In this document: in pieces, positions 23,124 through 35,512 of the stretch | How positions within the stretch are numbered: the first letter of the stretch is position 1 | Layout of the letters: every line of letters begins with the position of its first letter | Assembly: GCA_025201365.1 (NCBI GenBank) | Contig: JAIXMF010000010.1 | Span: 558,001-622,000, forward strand | Origin: Syncephalis plumigaleata | Lineage: Eukaryota > Zoopagomycota > Zoopagomycetes > Zoopagales > Piptocephalidaceae | Reading direction: 5' to 3' | DNA length: 64,000 nucleotides | Notes under the pieces: model-generated | The model's database searches: none | What the model saw: the letters and a program-made list of their open reading frames with translations, nothing else | What the model was told of the DNA's origin: nothing | Made by a program: the position numbers and the translations under genes

Positions 23124-25427
23124 AATGCTTTGATAATGTGCTATTCACTATAAATAAATAGATGCGCAGTGCGTAAGTATAAGATAGCCAGCGGGAGATA
23201 ATAGAGAAGAGAAAAGTATATATGCTGCTCAAGAGAGAGAGAGAGAGGGAGTGGGAGAGAATGAGCGAGCAAAGGAGCGAATATAAGTGGCAGTAGTCAA
23301 GAAAAAAAAGGGTAAAGAAGAGAGCAAACAGGTACGCCAGCCGTCTAGCGATGCATATCAATTAATGCAATTGATATATAAATATATATTTATATAATAA
23401 ATAGGGAAATATAGTTGTGCATAAACTCACAATACGATGTGACCGCGAGCACAATAAGATGAACACTATCGTGCGTCTGTGTGTGTGCGTGCGTGTAAGC
23501 TGAAAAGATATAACACCGATAAGAAAGGGGCAGGATGTTAAAGCAGCAAGGAAAGAGGAAAAAAGACACAATCCTATACGCTAGTAGAACGTCGCTTTTA
23601 AGGACTCTGCTGCTATTGTCGAATAACGCAGTACTTATGTATATATGCGTGTTTGTATAGAATGAGACACAGGCTGTAACAAAAGCGTAATCTGGCTCAT
23701 CTGCATACAACTACTATCTTCCTCGAATACTGAGGGAAGAGTGGTACTATACACGTTTGCTATCCTCTCTCTCTCTCTTTCTCTGTCGACTAATAATTAA
23801 CAATGAAAAAGATAACATCGACACGGTCGACACACACGTGGAGGCAAAACTGCATAAAAAACGAGTTATAATGCCTTACCTGGAAATACGACAGACAAAG
23901 TAAGCACTTGTAATGGAATAAATGCGCAGTATAGATAGATAGATAGATATCAGAGCAGCCAGTACGGCTGTCAAAAATGCAATGCAAGTGAGAGATGAGC
24001 GAATGAAGGTGGTAAAACGACGAACGACGACAACAACAAGAAGTGGAGAGCGAGGGAGAGGCTGCGACACTGAAATAGGCTGCCTATGTATTGCAGGCGG
24101 TGTTCTGGAAATAAAAAGGCGGAGTACCAATATGGTAAGTGAAATGGGAAAGCGGGGACTCGCTAGTGAATGAAAGGAAGAGAGAGGGAAGAGGAAGAGG
24201 AGAGAAGAGGAACTGAAGCTTCAATTTCTCAGTGTTACCATCTTAGCCGCCAAGTGAATAACGAGGACGTGAGGCCAGCAACTATAGTCAAATTGGGAAA
24301 GTGAAGACGTGCCAAGAGCTGTCCATTTCAGTTAGGTGGAAATATTGATCGATAGCATACGATAGTGCAAACAATCTGTAACGATATTGTAGATAAAGTC
24401 ATCGCAAGTTAGCAACTATAGTAGTGGTAGTAGTAGTATAACTAACCAAGTGGTTGCGATATCTTTTGACAACAAACAACTAAATGGATACATGACGACA
24501 ACAACCACAACAACAATAGGTTTAATGATGACATGGTGGCGGTAGGACGAATGGGCAATGTGTAGCCGACCATTCATGGTTGTAACTGTTCATTTATTCC
24601 CAATGGTAGTGCCACTTTACGCTCTATATATAGACTACAACAAAGGGCGTTCTATCAGTTAAATAAGGGGATGATGTAGTAGTAATTGTTTTGCGTTAAT
24701 ATCAATTCATACAAGTGTTCTAGTATTCATTTAGAAGTGAGCATTTTATTATTCATTATCACATAGATGATTAGTCGATGTTAGCAATTAATATATATAT
24801 GTAGATAATACTTGCATGTTATAACAATCATCATAGCTTGATATCTCCTTTGCGAATCTCTTTTTTGATTGATGCCTTTGTATTAGACTGATCCAGTGCA
24901 GTCCCAGTGATACGACAAAGTGCTACTGGTAATACTCACAAAGTTTTATGGCTTACTTTCCCGTTTGAATCCGTTGCAGTATTGATGAACTAGCTCAATT
25001 AGCGTACCCCTATAGTCTGCAATGATGAACACTTTTGTTAATATGTGTGCATGTAAGATAGAGATAGAGATAGTTTAACGTAGGAATAACAACTCGTCTA
25101 TTGATATCATTCAGTTGTTACGTTAGAATTAAGCATAATGAATACTTTAGTTATATCCCTTGAAATCAGGCAACGTAACACAACCATGCCATTGGCCTGT
25201 AGGAGTTCAATCGTATAGCATGATGCACGGATGTGCTGTTGCGTGTGGATTGACGGTCTGCAACGTCCTTCTCTACTATTATTGACTGGAATCTTCATTC
25301 TCGTTACTGTCAGATTACTATTAGTAACAACCTGACTTTGTTCGTTCGTTCGTTATCTCTGCTAGCAGGAAGTCTATTCAATAAATAGCTAGCTTCATTA
25401 TTATTATTACTATTATCTTTTGTCACT
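23124..25427. promoter_or_regulatory. Divergent intergenic region, chitin synthase / four-domain gene
   Basis: 2.3 kb with no gene. Upstream of the chitin synthase the sense (minus) strand is T/C-rich from 23130 to about 24250, with a GA run at about 23240 and a GATA run at 23933-23950. The right part (24.3-25.4 kb) is mixed and ends in an ATT run just before the next start codon. Probably holds both promoters. Confidence 0.45.
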
Positions 25428-28290
25428 ATGAGTGATCCTATCAGTGGAACTGTTCAAGCTTTAGAGTTGGCAGGTCGTGCTGGCTATTTTATCTGGCAGG
25501 CAACACGTACCACACTTGATGTTCACATCGACAATCGACATCCACATATAAAATTGCAAAATTTCGCGCGTTACTGCCATACCGGACGATGTACGGAGCC
25601 ACAAGCGTTTAGAGTGTTGCCGCAGGAGAGCAGATCGTTTCAATTTATCGCCGACACGTTAGGACTACGTATTGATGGTTGTTGCGTCTACGGTATCACA
25701 CCGTATAATCGTCCGGCCACCACTATTAATCGGATCTACTTGCTATTGGCATGGAGTATTCAATTAAACGGTGAATGTAAAACAACGCTCAATCTAGTCG
25801 AGACCTATAAGGGTCAGGATCTCACGGGTAGCTTGCTGCAGCATCATTACATTAGCAAGATAGTGCCGAGTTTCGAGTCATCGGAAAACATGCTAACGCG
25901 TAGCTGGGATCTAATCGATCCGGACACACGTTTCACGGTGAATCTCAGCCTTAACAATGCTGCCAGCGGTGTGATGAAAGTTGAAATTATACACGATGGC
26001 GAGAAGAGCTCCATTGATCGTCCGCATTTCGTTGGACTTGACTAGTAAGCTGATGCGCGAAATGAAAAGCATATCTATCATGTATATTCTAACAATTGTT
26101 ATTGTAGTTTCAAAGATGTGATATTTAAGGATACAGGTAAGTATACATACTTTCATCGATTACTGATGATATTATACGCTAACGTAAATGATATACATGT
26201 GTGCATGTGTTGTCTTCTAATAGATGAATTAGAAGGATTAGATGCATCCAAGGATCGATTTGGATTAACCAGCAGTATCTCCGTGCATATTGACAATAAT
26301 TGCGAATCATTGGCCTTGATCCACTGCGAGACTTACTCGATTAGCGGCAAGTTGAAAGAGAATGAAAACAGAGCGATTTACTATGGGGCTCAGTCGAGAC
26401 ATCGATTCAAGAACGGGACACCATTGGGGCGTACTAGCGGTGTGCTCGTCTACGAGTTGATCCACGACGCGGAGAATGCCCCGGCAATATTGTGGGGATA
26501 TCGCGTGTTTCTAGCGGTTGATTTCCTAGTGACATCGCATAATGCCGTAGCACGCACGGTATCCATTACACTTTTAGCCGTAAGGGATGTAAGATTCCCG
26601 AATTCTGATCGGGATCCATTATTACGCGCTCATGAAAAGGTTCTAAGTCATCATATGGTCACATTCGGTAAATCTTCAGTCTGGGATCTGCACGATTTGA
26701 ACCTGAAGATATGGGCCGACTTTAAACGCTCACCGCATGCAAAGTTGTACCTTCGTTTGGAGAAAGCGAGATTCAGGAATCATCATGCCATACCATTGTT
26801 CTTGCCCACTAACGAGAACAGGCAAGTATAAATGAAAGTTTAATGGAAAAGAAACATTGTTTGCTAACATTGACATCGTAACAGTCAAGTATCCAGCGGT
26901 GCACGTAATGCCATTAAGCAGTACATCACATCGAATACCGAAGCAGATGGTATAAACGTGGTTGAAATAGCAGATGATCTAAAGGTTAAGCTGCAATACA
27001 TTACACCAAGTCATGCTGGTCGTGGCACCTTAGTAAAATGCCAATGCAATAATCAAACACTTTCCTCTGGCAGTTGGTGTATTACTCGAAAGAATGTCCC
27101 CGAGAAGAACTGGTCCATGGAGCATTACTACCTGATTACACCTACATTCTCAGCTACTCGATCGCCATATCAATGCGTACTGTACGTAAGACGTGACCAT
27201 GTCTCATTCACCGTGGCACCGGTATTCATACTTCGTGACGATTCTATTGGCGAGGAATTGAAAGATGATGTCGACAACTTCCTTAATCAGTCCTATTTAG
27301 TGGGCGAACACATGGCAAGTGCTGGCAATTCCTATGATCACGGGCGGATCATGGAGCGTCGAGTTCAACTACCGGGCAATGTTAACTTTCAATTGCTAGC
27401 CTACATGAACTCGCAACCGTGTAGACTATTTAAACTTTTGCTAAAACGAGAGTTTATTCCAGAGGTAACCAATGAATAATAACGATAATAATCTGTTAAC
27501 TAATAGTAATATGGTTCATAGGAATTCCATAGGGAAGCAAGAATCAATTCAGGTAAGTCGACAAGAGAAAGGAAATGAATAGAGCAATGCATCATGTTTA
27601 TAACACCATCGTAGAACAACCATTCATGGCCACGCCTTATACTTATGTTGTTATCCTGGACAACAAGCATACCGATATGAAACTAAAGCTTGCTAGCTAC
27701 TTCTCCACCGGTATTCCGAATAACATTCAGCGAGATGAGGTATTGCCACCGGGAGAAACGAAAACCATAACGTTTACTCTATTCGCCAATGATTTACGCC
27801 ATGGTATTGCATTAACTTATCGCACTGGTGGCAATAACCCCATCACGGTGGAGATTCAAGCGAATATGAGCGTGGAGAATACATCTCTACTGCATAGCAC
27901 GGCGATATCCTACAAAACGGCAAATGATAAGAAAATCAAGATTGGCGGCAAGAATAGATTCCGTGTAGAAACATTGCAGGAACGATTTAACGAGGATGAA
28001 GAACTGCAAAACACATTTGCCGTCGAGAGTAAACGTGTAGAGGCGGATGGTATGCAGCACTACGTGGCTATCGGACATACTGGAATGCATAGCATGCCAA
28101 GAACCTCATATGTTGCGATACAATTCAACAACAATAACATCAACAATGATGAAGATGATGAAGAAGATGAATTAGCGGTAAGTTTTACTCGTTTATTATC
28201 AGTCTATATATTACCCTTACTAATATTACCAATAATCAGACGAAGCAAGCATGTACCGATCTATTAAATTCTGTCATGGCGACGGAATAA
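25428..28290 (+). CDS. Unknown protein with four tandem beta-rich domains
   Basis: Seven exons: 25428-26044, 26108-26136 (29 bp), 26224-26821, 26885-27464, 27522-27552 (31 bp), 27615-28177 and 28240-28290. They sum to exactly 823 codons (822 aa), so the model is coherent. There is no signal peptide or membrane segment. Four successive units of about 150-190 residues, roughly one per large exon, have a similar layout: an opening strand with an Asp-Asn (VHIDN in units 1 and 2, VILDN in unit 4), a Pro-rich turn, a Gly-containing strand, and a closing strand such as VMKVEIIHDGE. This spacing recalls actinoporin/aegerolysin-type beta-sandwiches, but that is a guess from pattern only; no activity is claimed. 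The intron after exon 3 has a GC donor (GCAAGT). A short acidic linker (NDEDDEEDE) precedes the last exon. The gene looks whole. Confidence 0.72.
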
Positions 28291-28451
28291 GTCATTAGTA
28301 AAGCATAGCATCATCAATTTATTTATTCTAGTCATTGCTGTTTATCGTTGTTAATAAATAAAACATCGTCATCATCGTCATCTAGCATTTTATTCCTGTT
28401 ATTTTTTTGTAACTTTACTTTGTTTGCATTCGTCACAGCTTATTTCACACC

Positions 28452-29667
28452 ATGTTGTCTAGAATTCGTAGTCCCACACTGGTGCATTGCTTGAGAGTGG
28501 CGTGCACTCGCCGTTACTCGTCGTTGCAATGTCCCGAATATGATTCTGAAGCGTTAGAAACAACTATCGACAATTGGAAAAGGGATATAATGAATAAATA
28601 CACGGTGGAACTTGATACGATAACCGCCTCACCATACACCTCGATGTGTATGACATTGAATCGGCCCTTGTCTACGCGGGCATGTCCACTATTGTCGCCA
28701 TTAAGCTCGGTGCCTAACGAGGTATCATCGACATCGACTGTAAACGATGATGTTGAGCTACTGGAGCCAGCATCTGGCACGCCATTACCACTCAACTGGC
28801 ATCTAGCCTATTTTCCCGCTCGACTACGTGAAAGTCAACTGGCCTCTGATGGCTATGAACCGCAATGGCAACCGCCACCACCGTTCGAGCGTCGAGTATG
28901 GGCTAGCGGCAAGCTAAAATGGTGGCCCAACAATCCGCTCTGTATTGGTGATCGAGCACAACAAGAAACGCGCTGTCTATCCGTTGACGTGAAGCAAGGC
29001 AATTTGGGCACAACGATATTCGTAACTACGGAGCAGACCACCAAGAATGTTCATGGTCCCACCGTCACAGATGAACGCTGTCTGGCCTATATGTCCACGG
29101 AAGTGGATCCAATACCGAAACCGAAACTAGTAGCATGTAAGTAGCAATACGCTCAATAATCGATAATAACTTTGTATGTGTAAATACAGCTAATAGAATA
29201 CCCGAGTTCTCTCATACGTTCATACCGACACCTATCACTTTATTCCGTTACTCTGCCCTCACTTTCAATAGTCATCGAATTCATTTTGATCATCAATATG
29301 CAACGGTAGAGGAGGGCTACCCGGGTAGGCTGCCACACCATTCTAACGGTATAACGCGAAACTAATAGAATGTAATTAATTATTTATAGCGCCATTAGTG
29401 CATGGTCCATTCACGTGTACACTATTACTCGGTCTTTTGGAGGAGCAACTAGTGCAGCATGCAAAGAAACTACGTATTGACTCGTTTTCCTATCGTGCCA
29501 TCAGTCCATTGTATTGCGGACAACCACTCACGCTAAATGGTCGATGGATTACTAGTTCGGAATCGGATACCGATCCATCTAGGCTAAAATGCCATCTATG
29601 GGCCAACAACGAGCAAGGCGGTCTAGCAATGTCAGGTACAGCTACTGTCGATGTATTGAATGAGTAA
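28452..29667 (+). CDS. HTD2: Mitochondrial 3-hydroxyacyl-thioester dehydratase (HTD2-like)
   Basis: Hot-dog-fold dehydratase of mitochondrial type II fatty-acid synthesis, which supplies octanoyl-ACP for lipoate. Exons 28452-29136, 29190-29324 and 29390-29667 sum to 366 codons (365 aa). The N-terminus (RIRSPTLVHCLRVACTRRYS) is basic and Arg-rich, a mitochondrial presequence. Family signs in order: PLPLNWHLAYFP, FERRVWASGKLKW followed by NPLCIGD, then ITLFRYSALTFNSHRIHFD with the R-x-S-A-L-T-x-N-x-H-R-I-H catalytic signature, EEGYPGAPLVHGPF, and the C-terminal strand RAISPLYCGQPL. It lies 160 bp downstream of the four-domain gene on the same strand and converges on MED6 with 245 bp between stops. 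Confidence 0.9.
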
Positions 29668-29912
29668 AATACTTTATTACACTGAATAACAACTATAAAC
29701 TAACTAAGTTGCATGTAAATCAAATCTATCAGAACATGCATTGAATTCATTATATATATATATCTAATGGAATTATCATATGAATACTATTTACTAACAT
29801 ATAAGGCATTTAAATCATGTAATCGATTGAATTGACCAGTTCTCTTGTATTGTTCTACACAGGCTGAGCTGCTTGCGAGCCTATATTTATATTATTGTTA
29901 TTTCTAATGATA

Positions 29913-31196
29913 TTAAACAGTTGCACCATTCAACTTACGCTTCTTTTTCTTCTTTCCCGTTACACTTGTATCGTCGCCCTTCTTTTTACGACGAGTTGTA
30001 TCAAGTGTGGCTGTTGGCAGTTTAATATGTTATTAGCTATTCCAGTATATCTCGCAACACCAATTATTTGTCATTTACCTGATTGACTAGGGGATGCTCG
30101 ACTCATCGCCGCTTGTACTGATGCCAGTGTAAGTCGACCGGTTGACGTAGTACCCGGTGTACCGGCATGTCCCATGGCTGTTCCCGTGGCGAATGTAGCA
30201 GCATTACTCGCGGGGAATCCACCTGTACCAGTGGCCAATGCCGCCATAAGACGATCGATATTCACTTGGAATTGCTGCGATTCCTGACGTCTCGCCATAC
30301 TTAATGCGGCAGTTTCTATCCAGCATGTAGAATAGTGATTAATTCCACTATATACATATACATATACACAACCGATGGATATGCTCATGTGTAATGGCAT
30401 CCTCTTACCACGATTGTCCAGCTTCTCTTTCTCCATCTTTATCGTTTCCTCAGTACGCCATTGATAGCCACGAGATGGTTGGAAATTCACCAATTGTCGT
30501 GCTCGATCCATGGCTTTCTCTAAATGATACAGACTAGTTGACTAATACGCAATTAGTCATTATCATTATCTACACTATTGATTATCACTTACAATACGTG
30601 TATTAAGTAGGGTGAGCATATCCGGTGATTGGTATACATGACCATGAACCACATGATACACTGTCAATGGTACGACTAAATCCATGATAGATGTATATAA
30701 TGTATGTGTAAGCATTGATATACAGTAGTAATAACAATAAGCAGTATACCTTCATTAGGTCCACGTCGTAGTTGTTTCCTGATAATAAATAGTGCAGGCC
30801 AACGCTCGTGTACTACTGAGAATTCCACACCAGTCATTCGACTATGAGTATAACGAGTCAGTAGATCGGAGAATAGTCGTGGTTCGTGAGTGATACAAAC
30901 CGTAAATGTTCTTGCAGTGCTTCTAACGCGTTGAATTGCGTCTGCATCTTTAGTACGGCATTATTACACGTTGGATCCCAGAAGGGTGAATGCTCAAAGT
31001 AGTCCAGCACTGTAATAGGGTTAAGCGGACCGAATTGCTAAACGCGTAGCTATCTCAATTACTAACACGTACACGCACGTATATATCAATAATAGTAGCT
31101 ACTTACACCAAGCCATTCGGGGAAGTGCCATACAAGCTTGGTTAAATCGGTCTCAGCGGCTACCTGTCCCGCAGTTGCTGTATTGGTTGCAGCCAT
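29913..31196 (-). CDS. MED6: Mediator complex subunit 6
   Basis: Head-module subunit of Mediator, linking activators to RNA polymerase II. Seven exons: 31107-31196, 30901-31037, 30750-30841, 30593-30675, 30409-30541, 30079-30315 and 29913-30010. They sum to 290 codons (289 aa), an intact frame. Family matches in order: LVWHFPEWL, VLDYFEHSPFWDPTCNNAVLK, the strongly conserved MTGVEF then FIIRKQ, VYQSPDMLTLLNTRI, and LVNFQPSRGYQW. The C-terminal tail is Ala/Thr/Gly-rich and ends in a Lys-rich stretch (RRKKKGDD, then GKKKKKRKL) that may act as a nuclear signal. The Nudix gene ends 145 bp upstream on the same strand. Confidence 0.92.
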
Positions 31197-31341
31197 ATTA
31201 CGCAGCAACAACAAAAGATAAACGGGAAAAAGAAAGGGAGGATACTATCAATGTGATGTTATTTACACAAGGAAATTGATGAATTTATCGCATCTTCATT
31301 TATTTTATATAGCACATACACGCGTACATATCTTCATTTAA

Positions 31342-32108
31342 TCATGCACGATAAACTAGTTGCTGACCATCTGGATCGTTTTGTTCCTGTAAATAGGCAA
31401 GGAATGAAGGTGTCCCACCAAATAACGGTCGAAATTGTGAATTAGATGCTCGTATTTCCGCGATGGTAGTCCACTGCCAACCGGCATTCTTTTCAGGTTC
31501 CATATTCTATGAGTAGGATACAATCTTAGTATATAAGTAATCAGTATTGTATTCTGATAGATACACTCACCTGAGGTTCAGCTGTGGAGTCTTGACAAAC
31601 GCCACGTACGAACACGGCAACACAATGCTTATTGGATTCTTGGAAGATCACGTTAAAGCAGGAGATGACACGAATATCATCATTTCTAGTCCTGTCTCTT
31701 CACGACATTCCCCTAGTTGTTGATACGTCATACACCTTAGATGTCGCTCTTTATCATTATCAGTTATGTAGACTAGATGACTTACGTTTAGCGCATTCCT
31801 CGAATGATTCACCAAACTCTAATGCACCTATATATACATATATACATATACATATTAAAGCGAATGAATAGTGTCTATCATATGCTAGTCGCCATCATTA
31901 CTTACCACCAGGGAACTGCCAGTAGCCTATGTATTTCATGTTGATTAATCGATAGTTATTATACTATACAGTTGAGCGACATACCTTCTCCATGCTTGCC
32001 CTTACGTAGACCAACGAGTACTTGATCGCTACCGATAGAACGATAGACTAGAACGACATACCCACCACAATAGGTGGCTTTACCCTCATTCAATGCAAGT
32101 TGACTCAT
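31342..32108 (-). CDS. Nudix hydrolase, NUDT15-like
   Basis: Cytosolic nucleotide-diphosphate hydrolase, probably a sanitiser of modified nucleotides. Five exons: 31985-32108, 31906-31926 (21-bp micro-exon encoding YWQFPGG), 31786-31827, 31571-31712 and 31342-31506. The spliced Nudix box is complete: GGALEFGESFEECAKRECREETG fits GX5EX7REUXEEXGU, with the box spread over three exons. After it, VISCFNVIF, then EPEKNAGWQW and LFGGTPSFLAYL match the NUDT15-type C-terminal part. The frame breaks once near 31684, where a run of A appears one base short; the exons sum to 494, one less than 165 codons. Divergent from KARS with a 318-bp shared upstream region. Confidence 0.88.
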
Positions 32109-32426
32109 TGTTGACACTAATCGATTCACGATATATCCCTTCCCTTCTTTCTCTTTGGTAGCTTATTGTTGTTGTATCTCTTGGTTGTGCTTTAGAGCAT
32201 AAAGAAATATGTTGCGAAGAAAGAGAAGCGGAGTTTCCAATGGGTAAATTTTTTGTTATAAAAACCTAGAAATACACACTCATCACATCTACAGTTTATT
32301 CTTTTTTTTCTTGTCATTCTCCTCTCTATCTCTCTCTGTGTGTGCGTGCCTGTATTGATTTGATCGGTCAGCTCACCTTTATCTTTTTGTTAGTATTATA
32401 TACATCGTTTGCTACGTCTATTAGCT
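32109..32426. promoter_or_regulatory. Shared bidirectional promoter, Nudix / KARS
   Basis: 318 bp between two diverging start codons. It has a T-rich tract (about 32300-32325), CTCT runs and a short TG run just upstream of KARS. No classic TATA box was singled out. The short spacing implies shared regulation. Confidence 0.6.
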
Positions 32427-34593
32427 ATGACTGCTCAAGATACTGCTGATTCTGCTCCAGCCAAGCTCTACCTCGATGAGGTGACAGGCGAGCAAGTCTC
32501 TAAATCGTAAGTAGAACGAGTATATGGTGTATTCAGTTAGACCAAAGATCGTAATAGATGCTAATCGACACACACACTTGCATTATTGTATTGTATTCTA
32601 TCTATATTAGAGAATTGAAGCGTCGCAATAAGCAACGTGAGAAGGAAGCAGCCAAGGTAGATAGCAACCGTGCAATATCAACGAATATCTACTAATCATC
32701 TATGCATTTCATATTATCTTAGGCAGCTAAACCAGCACCAGCAGTAGCCAAGAAGCCAGCCAATGCTTCAGCTGAGGATGAAGAAGAGCTGAACCCTAAT
32801 GTAGGTAGCATTAACAATAATAGCAATAATAGTTCATCAATATACTAATGCATACAATCATCATATCTCGAATAGCAATACTTTGAATTGCGTTCCCGAG
32901 CAGTCAATAAGATGTACACAGAGGGACCCACTCCCTATCCTCACAAGTTCCACGTCTCTATCTCATTGACGGAATTCGTAGAGAAATACAATAAACTAGA
33001 AGTAGGAGAACGTCTAGAGAACGAGGTCATCACCGTTGCTGGACGTATCCACAACAAGCGTGCCTCTGGTGCCAATCTTCGTTTCTACGATTTACACGGC
33101 GAAGGTATCAAGATCCAGGTGATGGCCCAGGCTCAAGATGCCGAGGGTGACTACGCCAGCATGCACGATCATCTACGTCGTGGTGATATCGTTGGTGTAC
33201 GCGGTTTCCCAGGCAAATCGAAGCGTGGTGAATTGTCGATCTTCCCTAAGCAAGTTACTCTACTCTCGCCATGCTTGCACATGTTGCCTAAGGCTCATTA
33301 TGGCTTTGTCGATAAGGTATAACATTGTTATTTGTCATTGTTAGAAATAGTAGCTAACTATCTACTTGTTGTTGTTATTATTATTAGGAATCTCGTTATC
33401 GTCAGCGTTATTTGGATTTGATCATGAATAACAATGTACGTAACAAGTTCATTGCACGCGCCAAGGTAGTCAACTATGTACGTCGATTCCTCGATAATCT
33501 TGGATTCCTCGAAGTGGAAACACCCATGATGAATATGATTGCCGGTGGTGCCACGGCCAAACCATTCGTCACGCATCATAACGATCTTAACCTCGACATG
33601 TTCATGCGTGTCGCTCCCGAACTCTACCTGAAGATGCTCGTGGTGGGCGGACTCGATCGTGTCTACGAAATTGGTCGTCAATTCCGTAATGAAGGTATCG
33701 ACATGACGCACAATCCCGAATTCACCACTTGCGAGTTCTACATGGCCTATGCCGACATGTACGATCTAATGGAAATCACCGAGTCGATGATCTCCAATAT
33801 GGTCAAGTACATTACGGGCGGCTACAAGGTCACCTATCATCCCAATGGACCTGAAGAGGCACCCATGGAGATTGATTTCACGCCACCATTCCGTCGTATT
33901 AATATGATTGAGGAACTCGAGAACAAGCTCAACGTCAAGTTCCCATCCCCGGAGACATTCGCCACCGAGGAGGGTCGTCAATTCTTGAGCGATCTCTGCG
34001 AGAAGCATAACGTCGACTGTACCGCACCACGTACCAGTGCTCGTCTACTTGACAAGTTGGTGGGTGACTTTATCGAAGTGCAATGCATTAGCCCCTCATT
34101 TATCTGTGGTCATCCACAAATTATGAGTCCATTGGCCAAGAAGTAAGTAGATAATAGTAATAGTAATGATAATATAATTGTTAACGATAATGACTATTAT
34201 TATTGCCATTAGCATCGTGATATTCCTGGTCTATGCGAACGATTCGAATGCTTCGTGGCCACCAAGGAGATCTGTAACGCTTACACCGAATTGAACGATC
34301 CAGTCGATCAACGTAGTCGATTCGCGCAACAAGCCAAGGACAAGGCGGCAGGTGACGATGAAGCGCAGCTCATTGATGAAAACTTCTGTACGGCACTCGA
34401 GTATGGTCTACCACCAACAGGTGGCTGGGGTCTAGGCATCGATCGTCTTGTTATGTTCCTCACGGATTCTAATAACATCAAGGAAGTGCTACTATTCCCT
34501 GCCATGAAGCCAGTGGAGGATGAAGCGGAAGCTACAGTGGTCAGTGCTGCTACTACTTCTGCTGCTGCTGCTGCACCATCTACTTCAAATTGA
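32427..34593 (+). CDS. KRS1: Lysyl-tRNA synthetase, cytosolic class II
   Basis: Charges tRNA-Lys. Six exons: 32427-32506, 32611-32656, 32723-32800, 32876-33316, 33388-34142 and 34213-34593. A Lys/Ala-rich N-terminal extension ([14 protein letters not shown]) is typical of eukaryotic enzymes. The OB-fold anticodon domain spans [20 protein letters not shown]. The class II core includes [12 protein letters not shown], motif 1 region FLEVETPMM, motif 2 [15 protein letters not shown], then [10 protein letters not shown] and motif 3 GWGLGIDRL. At the exon 5/6 junction the reading frame fits LAKKHRD only if the donor AAGAAG|GTAAGT had one more G than is present; exons sum to 1781, one short of 594 codons. 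Converges on the Lys-rich gene, 88 bp between stops. Confidence 0.96.
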
Positions 34594-34681
34594 TTAATTA
34601 AATAAACATGTTGGTATGTGTTGCTGTTCCTCTTTCATCTATTATCTATAGCTTTATTATCATTAATGATGTTTAACATAA

Positions 34682-35512
34682 CTATGCAAATCGAACACGC
34701 TTCTTTGTTGTCTCCTAGTAATATCATATCATATTATATCATATACATGCATAAGTCATTGATCAATGGTAATCTTGTAAAGATACTTACCTTCGTCTTT
34801 GTCTCCTTTTGTTTATTCAATTGACTCTGCGTATTACGTGATTTCTTTGATTTCTTCTCTTGTAATTTACGCTTAATCTCATCCTACTTCATTATAAGTA
34901 ATGCTGCCATCTATTTACTCGTCATTACTACTATTTGTTATTAGTCACTTGCCAGTTTAGCTTGTTTCTCTTGTTTACGTGCTTGTAATTTCGCTTCACG
35001 TTCCTTGATCTTCTCGGATATTTGTGCCTTACACCATTGAATGACATATCATATGAATATCTGTCATTATACAGTAACACACAACAATGAACTCACCTCT
35101 TTTGTAGTTATGTCCAATCTTCACCTCTTTATTATCATTAATTTGACCGATTAAAGCAAGCATTGAAGTCTATTATCATTGTTATTATAGTTACTTGTTA
35201 ATTCATATGTATCATATCTTTCATGCTTACTTGATCCAAATAAGACTTTGACTTTCGTTTCTTCTTTTTGCCCTCTGTAGATTCGACTGGTGACACTGCC
35301 GACGTGTCATTAATAGTTGTAGTCTCGTCATCGGTAGAGTGTAGTAGTGATTCTTCCTGAGATATCATACTATTATTACTGGTAGCAGTAGTAGTACTAG
35401 CAGTATTCGTTGTTGTCTTTGACTTTCTACCTGATTTGCCCGCTGACGGGCCTTTCAAGTAATTTCGCTTAGCTTTTGATAGTCGTGTCTTTGTTGATTC
35501 TGTAGACGCCAT
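34682..35512 (-). CDS. Small Lys-rich protein with C-terminal KKRVRFA
   Basis: Not recognised. About 175 residues over five exons: 35231-35512, 35125-35169 (or to 35097), 34953-35027, 34791-34883 and 34682-34714. Opens MASTESTKTRLSKAKRNYLKG, with a Ser/Thr-rich middle, then KKKKRKSKSYLDQ, TSMLALIGQINDN, a charged helix (ISEKIKEREAKLQARKQEK, EIKRKLQEKKSKKS) and the ending ETTKKRVRFA. The Lys-rich helical make-up suggests a nucleolar or RNA-binding protein. KRVRF fits the RVxF docking pattern of protein phosphatase 1. Exon 2 has two donors: GTGAAG keeps the frame, the better-looking GTGAGT 28 bases later does not. The intron after exon 3 uses a GC donor. Exon sum with the first donor is 528, exactly 176 codons. 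Confidence 0.65.
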
